From positions 62,001-126,000 of the forward strand of contig NZ_JACVQF010000224.1 in assembly GCF_014534645.1 (NCBI RefSeq): 64,000 nucleotides of DNA, given 5' to 3'. Below the pieces are notes generated by a model, which was not told where the DNA came from, ran no database searches, and saw only the letters and a program-made list of their open reading frames with translations. The position numbers and the translations under genes were made by a program. Below, in pieces: positions 32,634-42,444 of this stretch; position 1 is the stretch's first letter, and each line of letters opens with the position of its first letter. This DNA is from Streptomyces griseicoloratus (GTDB lineage: Bacteria > Actinomycetota > Actinomycetes > Streptomycetales > Streptomycetaceae).

Positions 32634-34031
32634 TCAGGGCTGTTGTCCCACCGCCTTCGCCGCCTTGCGGGCGGCCACCAGCACCGGGTCCCAGACGGGG
32701 GAGAACGGCGGCGCGTAGCCCAGGTCCAGCGCGGTCATCTGTTCCACGGTCAGGCCGGCCGTGAGGGCCACCGCGGCCACGTCGACCCGCTTGCCCGCGC
32801 CCTCGCGGCCGACGATCTGGACGCCGAGGAGACGGCCGGTGCGGCGCTCGGCGAGCATCTTCACCGTCATGGGCGAGGCACCCGGGTAGTAGCCCGCCCG
32901 GCTGGTGGACTCGATCGTGGCCGTCACGAACTGCAGCCCCGCCCGGCGCGCGTCCTTCTCGCGCAGCCCGGTCCGCGCGATCTCCAGGTCGCAGACCTTG
33001 CTGACCGCGGTGCCGACCACGCCCGGGAACGTGGCGTAGCCGCCGCCCGCGTTGGTGCCGATGACCTGGCCGTGCTTGTTGGCGTGCGTGCCGAGGGCGA
33101 TGTGCCGCTCCCGGCCGGAGACCAGGTCCAGCACCTCGACGCAGTCGCCGCCCGCCCAGATGTTCTCGTGCCCGCGCACCCGCATGGCCAGGTCGGTCAG
33201 CAGCCCCCCGTGGGCACCGAGCGGAAGACCGGCGTCCGCGGCCAGCGCGGTCTCGGGGCGCACGCCGATGCCGAGCACCACGACGTCCGCCGGGAACTCG
33301 GCGTCCTCGGTGGCCACCGCCCGCACCCGCCCGTCGTCGCCGGTGAGCAGCTTGGTGACCTCGGCGTCGTTCACCATGGTGATGCCGAGGCCCTCCATGG
33401 CCTCGTGCACCAGGCGGCCCATGTCCGGATCGAGCGTGGACATCGGCTCCCGGCCGCGGTTGACGACCGTCACCTCGTAACCGCGGTTGATCAGCGCCTC
33501 GGCCATCTCCACGCCGATGTAGCCCGCGCCGACGACCACCGCGCGCCGGGCACGCGTGCGCGTCAGGCTGTCCAGCAGCGCCTGCCCGTCGTCCAGCGTC
33601 TGCACGCCGTGCACGCCGGGCGCGTCCATGCCCGGCAGCTCCGGGCGGACCGGGCGGGCACCGGTCGCGATCACGAGCTTGTCGTACGACGTCCAGGACT
33701 CCGCCCCGGAGTCGACGTCACGCGCGCCTACCCGCCCCGCGGCGACGTCGATCTCCGTGACCTCGGTGCGCATCCGCAGGTCGATGTCCCGCGCCCGGTG
33801 CTCCTCGGGCGTACGGGCGATCAGCTTGTCCCGTTCGGGGACGTCGCCGCCCACCCAGTACGGGATGCCGCACGCCGAGAACGAGGTGAAGTGGCCGCGC
33901 TCGAACGCCACGATCTCCAGCTCGTCGGGCCCCTTCATCCGGCGTGCCTGTGACGCCGCGGACATCCCCGCGGCGTCACCGCCGATCACGACCAGTCGCT
34001 CTCTCGTACCCCTCGCGGCGCTCATGCTCAT
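32634..34031 (-). CDS. CoA-disulfide reductase / NADH oxidase-like flavoprotein
   Basis: A 465-residue pyridine nucleotide-disulfide oxidoreductase. The FAD motif is VVIGGDAAGMSAASQA, the NAD(P)H motif VVVGAGYIGVEMAEALI, and the flavin-binding segment IWAGGDCVEV. A single redox Cys occurs in SFSACGIPYWVGG, which is the signature of the CoA-disulfide reductase/NADH oxidase branch rather than the paired Cys of glutathione reductase. The C-terminal dimerisation domain is complete. TAGCGT lies six bases before the ATG at 34031, so the message is probably leaderless. The physiological disulfide is uncertain; Streptomyces uses mycothiol as its main thiol. Confidence 0.88.
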   Translation of the reverse strand: MSMSAARGTRERLVVIGGDAAGMSAASQARRMKGPDELEIVAFERGHFTSFSACGIPYWVGGDVPERDKLIARTPEEHRARDIDLRMRTEVTEIDVAAGRVGARDVDSGAESWTSYDKLVIATGARPVRPELPGMDAPGVHGVQTLDDGQALLDSLTRTRARRAVVVGAGYIGVEMAEALINRGYEVTVVNRGREPMSTLDPDMGRLVHEAMEGLGITMVNDAEVTKLLTGDDGRVRAVATEDAEFPADVVVLGIGVRPETALAADAGLPLGAHGGLLTDLAMRVRGHENIWAGGDCVEVLDLVSGRERHIALGTHANKHGQVIGTNAGGGYATFPGVVGTAVSKVCDLEIARTGLREKDARRAGLQFVTATIESTSRAGYYPGASPMTVKMLAERRTGRLLGVQIVGREGAGKRVDVAAVALTAGLTVEQMTALDLGYAPPFSPVWDPVLVAARKAAKAVGQQP

Positions 34032-34058
34032 GCGAACACGCTACGGGCACGGGGCGTT

Positions 34059-35078
34059 TCAGTCCCGCTCACCGGCCGGGTCCTCGCCGGGCGCGGGCTC
34101 CGGCGCCCGCCGGGCCGTCGGCAGCGGGCCCAGTGCCGTCGTCATGGGCTCGGCGGCCGGGCGGCGCGGCAGCCGGGGCCGTACCACCCGCAGCCACAGC
34201 AGCACCAGCAGCGCCGCCACCACGGCGAACGGCAGCACCGCGCCCAGTGCCACCGCCAGCCAGCGCAGCATCGTCACGAACGCGTCCCAGCCGCCCGCCA
34301 GCGCGTCCGTGAACCCGGGGTCGTCGTCCTTCTCCGCGGGCTCCAGCGGGGTCTCCGACAGCGACAGGGTGATCGTCGCGAGGCTCGTACGGTCCTTCAG
34401 CGACTCCTGCTGGGCGAGCAGCGCCTCCAGCTCGGCCTGGCGGGAGCTCAGCTCGCCCTCCAGCGTCACCACGTCGCTGAGCTTCGTCGCCCGGTCCATC
34501 AGCTCGCGGACGCGGGCCACGCTGGCGCGCTGCGACTTGATGCGGCTCTCCACGTCGACGACCTGGTCGGTGACGTCCTCGGCCTTGGCGTCGCGCTCCA
34601 GGAGCTTGCCGGCGCCCTCCAGGTCGTCGAGGACCTCGTCGTACTTCCCGACGGGCACTCGCAGCACGACCCGGGTGTGCTCGTGGCCCTCCTCGTCCCG
34701 GCTGGTGTTCTCGTCGCCGATGTAGCCGCCGGCGTTCTCGGTCGTGGTGCGGGCCGCGTCCAGGGCCTTCGGGACGTCCTCGACCTGCACGGACAGCGAC
34801 GCGGTGCGGATGATGTGGCTCGGCGCCACCTTGGGCGGCGCGGTGGCCTTCGAGCCCTCGGCCGCCCCGCCGCCGGCCGCACCCGCCCGGTCGTCGGCCT
34901 GCGGCGCGGCGGCCTCCTTGGCGGCGCCGCCGCCGGAGTCGGAGCCGCTGTCCGCGCCGCTGCACCCGGCCAGGGCGAGGGACGCGGCCAGCAGGAGCCC
35001 GCTCAGGGCGGCCGGGACGTGCCGTGCGGAGCGTCGGCGGGACGGGCGTGGTGAACGTGGTGAACGTGGTACGCGCAT
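34059..35078 (-). CDS. DUF4349 lipoprotein
   Basis: A 339-residue protein with a lipoprotein signal: basic N-terminus, hydrophobic stretch LSGLLLAASLALAGCSG with lipobox Cys, then a Gly/Ala/Asp-rich spacer. The DUF4349 core follows (IIRTASLSVQVEDVPKALDAARTTTENAGGYI, DVTDQVVDVESRIKSQRASVARVRELM, then a heptad-rich EGELSSRQAELEALLAQQESLKD that should form a coiled coil). A transmembrane helix near 275-305 and a basic tail end the protein. It should thus be tethered at both ends, with the core outside the membrane. Function unknown. It is divergent from hemY. Confidence 0.88.
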   Translation of the reverse strand: MRVPRSPRSPRPSRRRSARHVPAALSGLLLAASLALAGCSGADSGSDSGGGAAKEAAAPQADDRAGAAGGGAAEGSKATAPPKVAPSHIIRTASLSVQVEDVPKALDAARTTTENAGGYIGDENTSRDEEGHEHTRVVLRVPVGKYDEVLDDLEGAGKLLERDAKAEDVTDQVVDVESRIKSQRASVARVRELMDRATKLSDVVTLEGELSSRQAELEALLAQQESLKDRTSLATITLSLSETPLEPAEKDDDPGFTDALAGGWDAFVTMLRWLAVALGAVLPFAVVAALLVLLWLRVVRPRLPRRPAAEPMTTALGPLPTARRAPEPAPGEDPAGERD

Positions 35079-35239
35079 GTGGGCTTGCCCCCCGGGGTCG
35101 GTGACGACTGATGCTCCTACGACGCCGGGGCGGGCCCGGACGTTTGCCGGGAACGGTCCCGAAGAGGTCACGGTCCGGACTCGCACGGGACACCGGGCCT
35201 GCGGGAAGCGCCGCCGGCGGGGTCTGAGAGGCTGGGGAC

Positions 35240-36703
35240 ATGTGCGCAAGCGAGACCCGTGCGGGCACGGGGCATGTCGTCGTCATCGGGGCCGGGATCG
35301 CCGGACTGGCCGCCGCCCACCGGCTGCTCGGGCGCGGCGCGCGGGTGACCGTGCTGGAGGCCTCCGACCGCGTCGGCGGCAAGCTGCTGCCCGGCGAGAT
35401 CGCCGGCGTGCGCGTCGACCTGGGCGCCGAGTCGATGCTGGCCCGCCGCCCCGAGGCCGTGGGCCTCGCCCGCGAGGTGGGCCTCGACGGCCGTCTCCAG
35501 CCGCCGGCCACCGCGACGGCCTCCCTGTGGACCCGCGGCACCCTGCGCCCCATGCCCAAGGGCCACGTCATGGGTGTCCCCGGCACCGCGTCCGCCCTGA
35601 CCGGCATCCTCTCCGAGGAGGGCCTCGCCCGCATCGGGCGCGACGCCGAGCTGCCGCGCACGGAGGTCGGCGACGACGTGGCCGTCGGTGAGTACGTGGC
35701 GGCGCGCGTGGGCCGCGAGGTCGTCGACCGCCTCGTCGAACCGCTGCTGGGCGGCGTGTACGCGGGCGACGCGTACCGCATCTCGATGCGGTCGGCCGTG
35801 CCCCAGCTCTTCGAGGCCGCCCGGACCCACACCTCCCTGACCGAGGCGGTGCGCGGCATCCAGGGCCGGACGGCCGCCGCCCCGCAGCAGGGGCCGGTGT
35901 TCATGGGCATCGAGGGCGGCATCGGCACCCTCCCCCTCGCGGTCGCGGAGTCGGTCCGCGCCCGGGGCGGCGAGATCGTCACCGGGGCGCCGGTGACGGA
36001 GCTGCGCCGCACGGCACCGGTGGGCTGGCGGGTCGTCGCCGGCGACCGGGTCCTGCACGCGGACGCGGTGGTCGTGGCCGTACCGGCGCCCGCGGCCGCC
36101 GGCCTGCTCCGGGCGGAGGCCCCCGCCGCCGCGGCCGAGCTGGCCGCCGTGGAGTACGCCTCCATGGCCCTGATCACCCTCGCCTACCGCCGCTCCGAGG
36201 CCGCCGCGCTCCCCGAGGGCAGCGGCTTCCTCGTGCCCCCGGTCGACGGGCGCACCATCAAGGCGTCCACGTTCGCCTCCCGCAAGTGGGGCTGGATCGC
36301 CGACGAGGACCCGGACCTGGTCGTCCTGCGCACCTCCGTCGGGCGGTACGGCGAGACGGAGATCCTCGGCCGCGACGACGCCGGCCTCGTGGCCGTCTCC
36401 CGGCACGACCTGAAGGAGGCCACGGGCCTGGACGCCGCACCGGTCGCCACCCGCGTCACCCGCTGGCAGGACGGCCTGCCCCAGTACCCCGTCGGCCACC
36501 ACGCGCGCGTGGCCCGCATCCGTGCGCACGTCGCCGAGCTGCCGGGCCTGGCCGTGTGCGGGGCGGCGTACGACGGCGTCGGCATCCCGGCGAGCATCGC
36601 GAGCGCCTACGCGGCGGTGGACCAGATCCACGGCGACCTGCGGGGTGTGGAGGAGCTCACCGCCCACCCGGTGCAGAGCCTGCACGGCGGAGCGGGAGAA
36701 TAG
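35240..36703 (+). CDS. hemY: Coproporphyrinogen III / protoporphyrinogen oxidase
   Basis: A 487-residue flavoenzyme. [38 protein letters not shown] is the FAD/amine-oxidase-type motif, and [15 protein letters not shown] and the C-terminal [18 protein letters not shown] complete the HemG/HemY fold. In actinobacteria this enzyme acts on coproporphyrinogen III (also named CgoX), giving coproporphyrin III, rather than on protoporphyrinogen. The chdC gene starts four bases after its stop, so the two form an operon for successive or coupled steps. The third component, coproporphyrin ferrochelatase, is not in the window. Confidence 0.95.
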   Translation: MCASETRAGTGHVVVIGAGIAGLAAAHRLLGRGARVTVLEASDRVGGKLLPGEIAGVRVDLGAESMLARRPEAVGLAREVGLDGRLQPPATATASLWTRGTLRPMPKGHVMGVPGTASALTGILSEEGLARIGRDAELPRTEVGDDVAVGEYVAARVGREVVDRLVEPLLGGVYAGDAYRISMRSAVPQLFEAARTHTSLTEAVRGIQGRTAAAPQQGPVFMGIEGGIGTLPLAVAESVRARGGEIVTGAPVTELRRTAPVGWRVVAGDRVLHADAVVVAVPAPAAAGLLRAEAPAAAAELAAVEYASMALITLAYRRSEAAALPEGSGFLVPPVDGRTIKASTFASRKWGWIADEDPDLVVLRTSVGRYGETEILGRDDAGLVAVSRHDLKEATGLDAAPVATRVTRWQDGLPQYPVGHHARVARIRAHVAELPGLAVCGAAYDGVGIPASIASAYAAVDQIHGDLRGVEELTAHPVQSLHGGAGE

Positions 36704-36707
36704 GGCC

Positions 36708-37439
36708 ATGAGTGACGACGCCTCCACCCCCGCCGCCGAGCGGATCCCCAACAAGGGCAAGCTGGCCAAGGACCTCAACGAGGTCATCCGCTACACCCTC
36801 TGGTCCGTCTTCAAGCTCAAGGACGTGCTGCCCGAGGACCGGGCGGGCTACGCCGACGAGGTCCAGGAGCTGTTCGACCAGCTCGCCGCCAAGGACGTGA
36901 AGATCCGCGGCACCTACGACGTGTCCGGTCTGCGCGCGGACGCCGACCTCATGATCTGGTGGCACGCCGAGACCGCCGACCAGCTCCAGGAGGCGTACAA
37001 CCTCTTCCGCCGCACGAAGCTCGGCCGCGCGCTGGAGCCCGTCTGGTCGAACATGGCGCTGCACCGCCCCGCCGAGTTCAACCGCTCGCACATCCCGGCC
37101 TTCCTGGCCGACGAGACGCCCCGGAACTACGTCAGCGTCTACCCCTTCGTGCGCTCCTACGACTGGTACCTGCTGCCCGACGAGGACCGCCGCCGCATGC
37201 TCGCCGACCACGGCAAGATGGCCCGCGGCTACCCGGACGTGCGCGCCAACACCGTCGCCTCGTTCTCGCTGGGCGACTACGAGTGGATCCTCGCCTTCGA
37301 GGCCGACGAGCTGTACCGCATCGTCGACCTCATGCGGCACCTGCGCGGCTCCGAGGCCCGCATGCACGTCCGCGAGGAGGTCCCGTTCTTCACGGGCCGT
37401 CGCAAGGACATCGCCGAGCTGGTGGCCGGACTGGCCTGA
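36708..37439 (+). CDS. chdC: Coproheme decarboxylase (HemQ)
   Basis: A 243-residue protein of the chlorite-dismutase-like family. Diagnostic segments are [41 protein letters not shown], and [35 protein letters not shown], containing the catalytic Tyr (YPF.RS.DWY region) and the proximal His (HGKMAR). It oxidatively removes two propionates from coproheme to form heme b with hydrogen peroxide. The Gln that replaces Arg in non-dismutase members cannot be placed with certainty here. Four bases separate it from hemY. Confidence 0.95.
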   Translation: MSDDASTPAAERIPNKGKLAKDLNEVIRYTLWSVFKLKDVLPEDRAGYADEVQELFDQLAAKDVKIRGTYDVSGLRADADLMIWWHAETADQLQEAYNLFRRTKLGRALEPVWSNMALHRPAEFNRSHIPAFLADETPRNYVSVYPFVRSYDWYLLPDEDRRRMLADHGKMARGYPDVRANTVASFSLGDYEWILAFEADELYRIVDLMRHLRGSEARMHVREEVPFFTGRRKDIAELVAGLA

Positions 37440-37545
37440 CCGGCGGCCGGCCCGGGATCCCGCCGGGCCACGGCCTCGGGCGCGGGGCGCGGTACGCGTC
37501 CCGCGCCGTGAGGCGGGCCCCCGCGCAGGTGCGCCCCGCCTGCCC

Positions 37546-38334
37546 TCACCGCTCCCGGTACTCCTCCAGGTGCTCCTCGCGGTGGGCGAAGGCCGCGCGC
37601 AGGTCCGGTTCGCCGACCGCGTGGACGCCCAGGACGGCGACGGACGTCAGATACGTACGGTCGTCGACGGTGCCGCCGGACTGCCGGGCGAGGCCGGCGA
37701 GCAGCCGCTGCCCGGCCGGGGAGGCCCAGCGCGAGTACGGGTGCACCTCCATCCGCGCGATGGCGAGGCAGCTCAGGGTCAGCGCGAGGGGCAGCGCGAA
37801 CCACAGGGCGACCAGGTGCCGCGGCACGTCCGTCGGAACGGGCAGCGCCAGGGCCACCGCGCCCAGCACGCACACGGCCACGGCGGCGAACCGCACCCGC
37901 CGGACCCCGGCCGCGACCGAGCGGGCACCGTCCGGTACGGCGAGACCCGCGCTGACGAGCCGGTCGGCCAGGCCCCGCACCGCGTCCGCGGCGGCAGCGG
38001 CGGCCCGTACGGGGGCTATCCGGGACTGTCCCTCCGGCCCGATGGCACCTATCACGGAGCGCTCCATGTCGTCCCGCCCGCGCGGGTCGACCACGGTCGC
38101 CCAGCCGGTGTGGGCGAGCAGCAGACGTCGCTGCCGGGCCATCGACACGAGCGTCAGGTCGGCGACCCGCCGCGGCCCGCCGGACAGGAACGCCGCCTCG
38201 TACAGCGTCAGATCGTGTCCGCGGCCGGCACCGCGACTGTCGACGGCCGCGTCACGCACGGCCGCCAGGCACAGCCGTGTGCAGGCGGTGGCGGCGACGA
38301 TCCAGGCCGGCAGCAGGAGAAGGACCCAGAACAT
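37546..38334 (-). CDS. TIGR04222 domain membrane protein
   Basis: A 262-residue protein. An N-terminal hydrophobic segment (MFWVLLLLPAWIVAATACTRL) is followed by the TIGR04222 signature DLTLYEAAFLSGGPRRVADLTLVSM, and two central membrane helices (VAVCVLGAVALALPV and HLVALWFALPLALTLSCLAI). In many members a Gly/Cys-rich tail follows; here the protein ends in an acidic and basic EEHLEEYRER and has no such tail. It lies 108 bp downstream of a DUF692/MNIO gene on the same strand, an association seen repeatedly in actinobacteria. Function unknown. Confidence 0.82.
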   Translation of the reverse strand: MFWVLLLLPAWIVAATACTRLCLAAVRDAAVDSRGAGRGHDLTLYEAAFLSGGPRRVADLTLVSMARQRRLLLAHTGWATVVDPRGRDDMERSVIGAIGPEGQSRIAPVRAAAAAADAVRGLADRLVSAGLAVPDGARSVAAGVRRVRFAAVAVCVLGAVALALPVPTDVPRHLVALWFALPLALTLSCLAIARMEVHPYSRWASPAGQRLLAGLARQSGGTVDDRTYLTSVAVLGVHAVGEPDLRAAFAHREEHLEEYRER

Positions 38335-38442
38335 GCCGTTTTTCTATGCCAAGGGCTTTCGCCGGCGCCATGCCCTGTTCACATTCCGGGACGCAGTGTT
38401 GTGGGTATGTGACGTTCCGTTTGATATGGGCGGCCGGGCGGC

Positions 38443-39753
38443 TCACCGCCGCAGCAGCGCCCGCCTGGTCGCACGCGCCAGCCGCACCGCCGGCCGCTGC
38501 GAGCGCGGCACCGGTCCCGAGCGCTCCAGCCACCACTCCCGCAGCTCCCGCCGCGCCCGGGCGTCCTCCGGCCGCCCGGCCCGCCACAGCTGCTCGGCGA
38601 AGTCCAGCGCGTCCCGCCGGTAGCCGCCGGTCATCGGATGCCCCTGGGCGTAGGCGAGATAGGCGGGGCGGTAGGCCGCGCCGAGGATCTCCGGCAGCTC
38701 GGGTGCGACCTTGGCCACCACGTCCGCCCGCTTCCCGGCGAGCGCCCGCGCCTGCACCTTCAGCCGCATCCGGTCGAACCCTTCGGGCACGGGCGTACCG
38801 GCGACCAGCGCGGACAGCAGCGCGGTCTGCGCGAGGGCGAGCCCCCGGCGCGCCGGCTCGGTCCCGGCGGACGGCTCCGCGGCCCGCGGGGACGGCCGGG
38901 CGGAGCCGGCGGGCGCCCGGCCCGAGGCCCGCCCCTTCTCCACGGCGGTGCGGATCGCCTCCACCTCGCCCGTCAGCTCCGCCGGCCCGGGGAAGTTCTC
39001 GTCCCGCTCCAGGAGCACGCCCGGCGGCGCCACGCGCGAGGCGAGGTCGGTCAGGATGTCGAGGACCGGCTGCGGCACGGGGTGGGCGTGGCTGTCGTGC
39101 CAGACGCCGTCCCGCTCGAAGCCGCCCGCGACATGGACGTAGGCGATGGCCTCCAGGGGCAGTTCGGCGAGCGCCAGGCCCGGATCCTCACCGCGGTTGA
39201 CGTGGTTGGTGTACAGGTTCGCCACGTCGATCAGCAGCCGGACCCCGGTGCGGTCGGCCAGCTCGTACAGGAACTGACCCTCCGTCATCTCCTCGCCGGG
39301 CCAGGAGAACAGCGCGGCGATGTTCTCGACGGCGAGCGGCACGGGCAGCGCGTCCTGCGCGATGCGGACGTTCTCGCACAGCACGTCGAGCGCGTCCCGG
39401 GTGCGCGGCACGGGCAGCAGGTGCCCCGCCTCCAGTCGCGGGGAGGCGGTCATGGGCCCGCCCGCCCGGACGAACGCGATGTGCTCGGTGACCAGCGGCG
39501 AACCCAGTACCTGAGCCCGCTCGGCGAGCGCCGCGAGCCGCGCCGGGTCGGGCCGCTCGGCACCACCGAGCCCCAGCGAGACGCCGTGCGGCACGACGGT
39601 CACGCCGCGGCCGCGCAGCCGCAGCAGCGAGTCGGGAAGATGCCCGGGGCAGACGTTCTCGGCCACGACCTCGACCCAGTCGATTCCCGGCATGCGCTCG
39701 ACGACGCCGGCGATCTCCGGCCGCCACCCGATGCCCGTCCCCACCCGCTCCAT
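38443..39753 (-). CDS. DUF692 / MNIO-family iron enzyme with C-terminal partner domain
   Basis: A 436-residue protein; ATG at 39753 follows AGAGGGGG. Residues 1-275 form a DUF692 (multinuclear non-heme iron oxidase) TIM-barrel: [30 protein letters not shown] (His), [10 protein letters not shown] (His), [11 protein letters not shown] (Glu), [14 protein letters not shown] (Asp, Asn, His), YVHVAGGF (His), WHDSHAHPV (Asp, His) and LLERDENF (Glu). All expected iron ligands appear present. A helical domain of about 120 residues follows a linker, recalling the partner protein encoded separately beside MNIO enzymes such as MbnB. Relatives modify Cys or other residues in ribosomal peptides. No obvious precursor peptide gene is adjacent. 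Confidence 0.85.
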   Translation of the reverse strand: MERVGTGIGWRPEIAGVVERMPGIDWVEVVAENVCPGHLPDSLLRLRGRGVTVVPHGVSLGLGGAERPDPARLAALAERAQVLGSPLVTEHIAFVRAGGPMTASPRLEAGHLLPVPRTRDALDVLCENVRIAQDALPVPLAVENIAALFSWPGEEMTEGQFLYELADRTGVRLLIDVANLYTNHVNRGEDPGLALAELPLEAIAYVHVAGGFERDGVWHDSHAHPVPQPVLDILTDLASRVAPPGVLLERDENFPGPAELTGEVEAIRTAVEKGRASGRAPAGSARPSPRAAEPSAGTEPARRGLALAQTALLSALVAGTPVPEGFDRMRLKVQARALAGKRADVVAKVAPELPEILGAAYRPAYLAYAQGHPMTGGYRRDALDFAEQLWRAGRPEDARARRELREWWLERSGPVPRSQRPAVRLARATRRALLRR

Positions 39754-39882
39754 GGTCCGTCCCCCTCTTCCGCGCCGGCTCCGCACGCTCGACGGGGGTA
39801 TGGCCCGCACGGCGGGAGGCGAATCCCGGGGAGGGCATGTTCAGAGCAAGATCTGAGGTTGCCGCCGGACTTCGTCGTACGC

Positions 39883-40599
39883 CTACCGCAATGCCGGGTG
39901 GTCCGCCACCACCGTGCACGAGCCCGGGGCGATCTCGGTGAAGCCGGCGTCGCGGACCGTCGGCAGGCCGCTCGTGGTGAGGCGGGCCCAGTGGGCGGGG
40001 TCCGGGGTGCGTACCGCGAGGGGGAAGCCCGCATCGCGCCAGGCGGTCCGCTCCTCGTCGTCCAGTTCCCACCAGGCGAGCTGGGCTCCGTGGCCGGCCT
40101 GTGCCATGGCCTTGCCGGCCGACATGCCGAGGCCGGGGTTCATCCACAGCACCGGTGCGGCCGGGCCGGCGGCCACCGGGGGCTCGGGGTCGTCGAGTTC
40201 GGTGCCGGAGACCTGAAGGCGGGCCAGGTCCTTGGGCCAGCCGTCCAGCGGGACGGGCGGGAAGACCCGTACCTCCGCCGTCTTGCCGGTGACCGTGATG
40301 CCGGGCAGCGCCTCGGCCCGCCGCCATTCGGCGCCCCGCGCCCGGCGCACGACCTTGCGGATGCGGGCGTCCTGCCAGTCCCGCATGGCCTGCGCCCACT
40401 CGCCGTCGCCGGCCGAGCGGGCGTCGGCGAGCATTACCAGCACGGCACGGGCCGCGGTCTCCAGGGCGTCCGTACGGGCCGGCGGCGCGGCCCGCTCGAT
40501 GCGTACGACCAGCGGCAGGACGAACTGCGGGGCGAGGTCGCGGTCGCCGGGCTCGGCGCGGAAGGGACTGTCGGTCACGGGTGTCGGATCCTGGCTCAC
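39883..40599 (-). CDS. Pth2-like peptidyl-tRNA hydrolase domain protein
   Basis: A 238-residue protein with GTG start. The C-terminal 110 residues carry MNPGLGMSAGKAMAQAGHGAQLAWW, resembling the GMSxGKxxAQxxHA motif of archaeal/eukaryotic-type peptidyl-tRNA hydrolase 2, with a later WARLTTSGLPTVRDAGFTEIAPGSCTVVA strand pair. The N-terminal 125 residues (FVLPLVVRIERAAPPARTDALETAARAVLV) are not recognised. Pth2 releases tRNA from peptidyl-tRNA; bacteria normally rely on Pth1, so this is an accessory or re-purposed enzyme. It is divergent from the ABC genes. Confidence 0.7.
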   Translation of the reverse strand: MSQDPTPVTDSPFRAEPGDRDLAPQFVLPLVVRIERAAPPARTDALETAARAVLVMLADARSAGDGEWAQAMRDWQDARIRKVVRRARGAEWRRAEALPGITVTGKTAEVRVFPPVPLDGWPKDLARLQVSGTELDDPEPPVAAGPAAPVLWMNPGLGMSAGKAMAQAGHGAQLAWWELDDEERTAWRDAGFPLAVRTPDPAHWARLTTSGLPTVRDAGFTEIAPGSCTVVADHPALR

Positions 40600-40690
40600 G
40601 GCGTCCAGTGTGCCAGCCGGCCATGTCGCGACCGGACTCGCTCCGGAGTACCGGACCCGCTCCGGGGTGCGGGGAGGAGAGGATGGCCCC

Positions 40691-41560
40691 ATGCAACGCG
40701 AGCTGCGTCTGGACAACGTGGGCCGCCGCCACAGCCTGCGCGGCCCCTGGGTGCTGCGCGGCGTCGACCTGGCCGTCGCGCCCGGCACCCTGGTCCGCGT
40801 CGAGGGAGCCAACGGCACCGGCAAGTCGACCCTGCTGCGCCTGATCGCCGGGATCGACGCGCCCACCGAGGGACGCGTCACCGGGCGGCCGCGCACCGCG
40901 TACGTGCCCGAGAGGTTTCCGTCCGCGCTGCCCTTCACCGCCCTCGCGTATCTCATCCGGCTCGGCACGGTGCACGGTCTGTCCCGCCGGCAGGCGGCCG
41001 GTGCGGCCGGGCAGTGGCTGGAGCGGCTGGGGGCCGCCGGGTACGCGCGGACGCCGATGGCCCGGCTGTCCAAGGGCAGCAGCCAGAAGGTGGCGGTGGC
41101 CCAGGCCCTGCTCGGCGAACCGGAGCTGCTGGTGCTCGACGAGGCATGGACCGGCCTGGACGCCGGTGCCCGGGCCGAACTGGAGCGGGCGGTGGCCGAG
41201 CGGACGGCGGCGGGCGGTGCCGTCGTCTTCGTCGACCACGACCCGGGCCGCCTGGCGGGCGCCCCCGACGCGACGTACACCGTGCGCGACGGCACCCTGC
41301 ACCGGCGAGAGCGCCCGGCGACGGCACCGGCCGGACCGCGGGTGACCGTCCGGGTGCAGGGCCCGCCGGGCGGCCGGCTGCCCGCCGACGCGCACCGGAT
41401 CGCCGCCCTGGCCGAGGAGACCGCGCCGGGCACCCACCTGCTCACCGTCCCCGCCTCCCACTCCGACGTCCTGCTGCGCACGCTGCTGACGGCCCGGCCG
41501 CCCTGGCACGTGGTGAGCGTGGCGACCGAGGAACCGCACGGCCCGGAGGACCGCCGGTGA
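40691..41560 (+). CDS. ABC transporter ATP-binding protein
   Basis: A 289-residue ATPase with a strong ribosome site (GGAGGAGAGGA). Walker A is EGANGTGKSTLLRL, the signature region is LSKGSSQKVAVAQALL (a degenerate form of LSGGQ), Walker B is LLVLDEAWTGLDAG, and the H-loop is VVFVDHD. After residue 210 is an extra domain of about 75 residues. Its stop overlaps the permease start by four bases, so the two form a compact ABC-2 type exporter. The substrate is unknown. Confidence 0.9.
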   Translation: MQRELRLDNVGRRHSLRGPWVLRGVDLAVAPGTLVRVEGANGTGKSTLLRLIAGIDAPTEGRVTGRPRTAYVPERFPSALPFTALAYLIRLGTVHGLSRRQAAGAAGQWLERLGAAGYARTPMARLSKGSSQKVAVAQALLGEPELLVLDEAWTGLDAGARAELERAVAERTAAGGAVVFVDHDPGRLAGAPDATYTVRDGTLHRRERPATAPAGPRVTVRVQGPPGGRLPADAHRIAALAEETAPGTHLLTVPASHSDVLLRTLLTARPPWHVVSVATEEPHGPEDRR

Positions 41561-42228
41561 CCGCCCTGCTGCGTTACCAGACCGCCCTGCTGCTCCGCTC
41601 CCAGCGCTGGGTGCCGCCGCTCGTCGTGTACGCCGCCGCCCTGGCCGTCGGCGTACAGGGAGGGCAGCCGGTGCTCGACTCGCTGGGCTGGGCCGCCGCC
41701 GTGCTGCTGCCGGTCGCGGCCTGGCTGGTGCGGATCTGCGTCACGGGCGAGCCGCCCGCGGCCCGCGCCTGCGTGTCCGCGGCCGGCGGGCCCGCGCGGG
41801 CGCATCTGGCGTCCGTGCTGGTGGGGCTGGGGGCGGCGACCGCGCTGGGCGGGGCGGCGACCGTCGTCGTCACGCTGATCAGCGACCCGGTGAGTTCCGG
41901 GCACGGCACCCGGGTGCCCTCGCTCCAGGCGGGCGGCTCCGGGCTGCTCGCCGTGCTGGTGTGCGCCCTGCTGGGCACCGCCGTGGGCGCGCTCACCTCC
42001 TGGCCGGTGCTGCGCTCGCCCGGCCGTGCCGTCCCCGCGCTGCTGCTCGCCGCCCTGCTCGCCCTGGTGGCGACGGGGTCCCCGGCGCACGCGGCGGTCA
42101 CCGCACTGGTCACCGGCTCACGGTCGGGCACCGTGCCGCTCCCCCTCCTGCCGCTGGCCGCCGCGGTCCTGGTCACCGCCGCCGTGACCGCAGTGACCTG
42201 TGCGCTCACCGCCCGCAGATCAGCCTGA
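41557..42228 (+). CDS. ABC-2 type membrane permease
   Basis: A 223-residue protein with GTG start overlapping the ATPase stop (GTGA). Six hydrophobic segments are visible, including WVPPLVVYAAALAVGV, AAAVLLPVAAWLVRIC and ALLLAALLALVATG. It has no substrate-binding partner, as expected for an exporter. Its last nine bases overlap the 3' end of a small convergent gene. Confidence 0.85.
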   Translation: MTALLRYQTALLLRSQRWVPPLVVYAAALAVGVQGGQPVLDSLGWAAAVLLPVAAWLVRICVTGEPPAARACVSAAGGPARAHLASVLVGLGAATALGGAATVVVTLISDPVSSGHGTRVPSLQAGGSGLLAVLVCALLGTAVGALTSWPVLRSPGRAVPALLLAALLALVATGSPAHAAVTALVTGSRSGTVPLPLLPLAAAVLVTAAVTAVTCALTARRSA

Positions 42229-42414
42229 GCACGACGTGCGCTGGGCCTCCTGCCACTCGCAGGGCGGGCAGAGGGTGATCCCCTTGTACGACTCCGGGTA
42301 CTCGGTCGGCTCCCGGCACAGCACGCACTCCGCGTACGGCGGGCCGTCGGCCTTGGGCGGCCTGGCCGCGTCGATCAGGCAGTAGTCGTTCGGGCCCTGG
42401 TCGTCGTCGCTCAT
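42220..42414 (-). CDS. Small zinc-ribbon-like protein
   Basis: A 64-residue protein, ATG at 42414. Two Cys pairs, CVLCRE and CPPCEW, are spaced about 20 residues apart, as in a small zinc ribbon. The N-terminus is acidic (MSDDDQGPNDYC). It overlaps the convergent permease gene by nine bases. Family unknown, but the Cys spacing and codon use support a real gene. Confidence 0.65.
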   Translation of the reverse strand: MSDDDQGPNDYCLIDAARPPKADGPPYAECVLCREPTEYPESYKGITLCPPCEWQEAQRTSCSG

Positions 42415-42444
42415 GTCTCCAGCCTAGGCCGGTCGCAGGCCCGT

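Noticed and set aside
38638-42228. A 1196-codon open frame on the + strand
   Set aside because: Only the end (41557-42228, the ABC permease) is real. The remainder is antisense to the DUF692 and Pth2-like genes and runs in the wrong frame through the ATPase gene.
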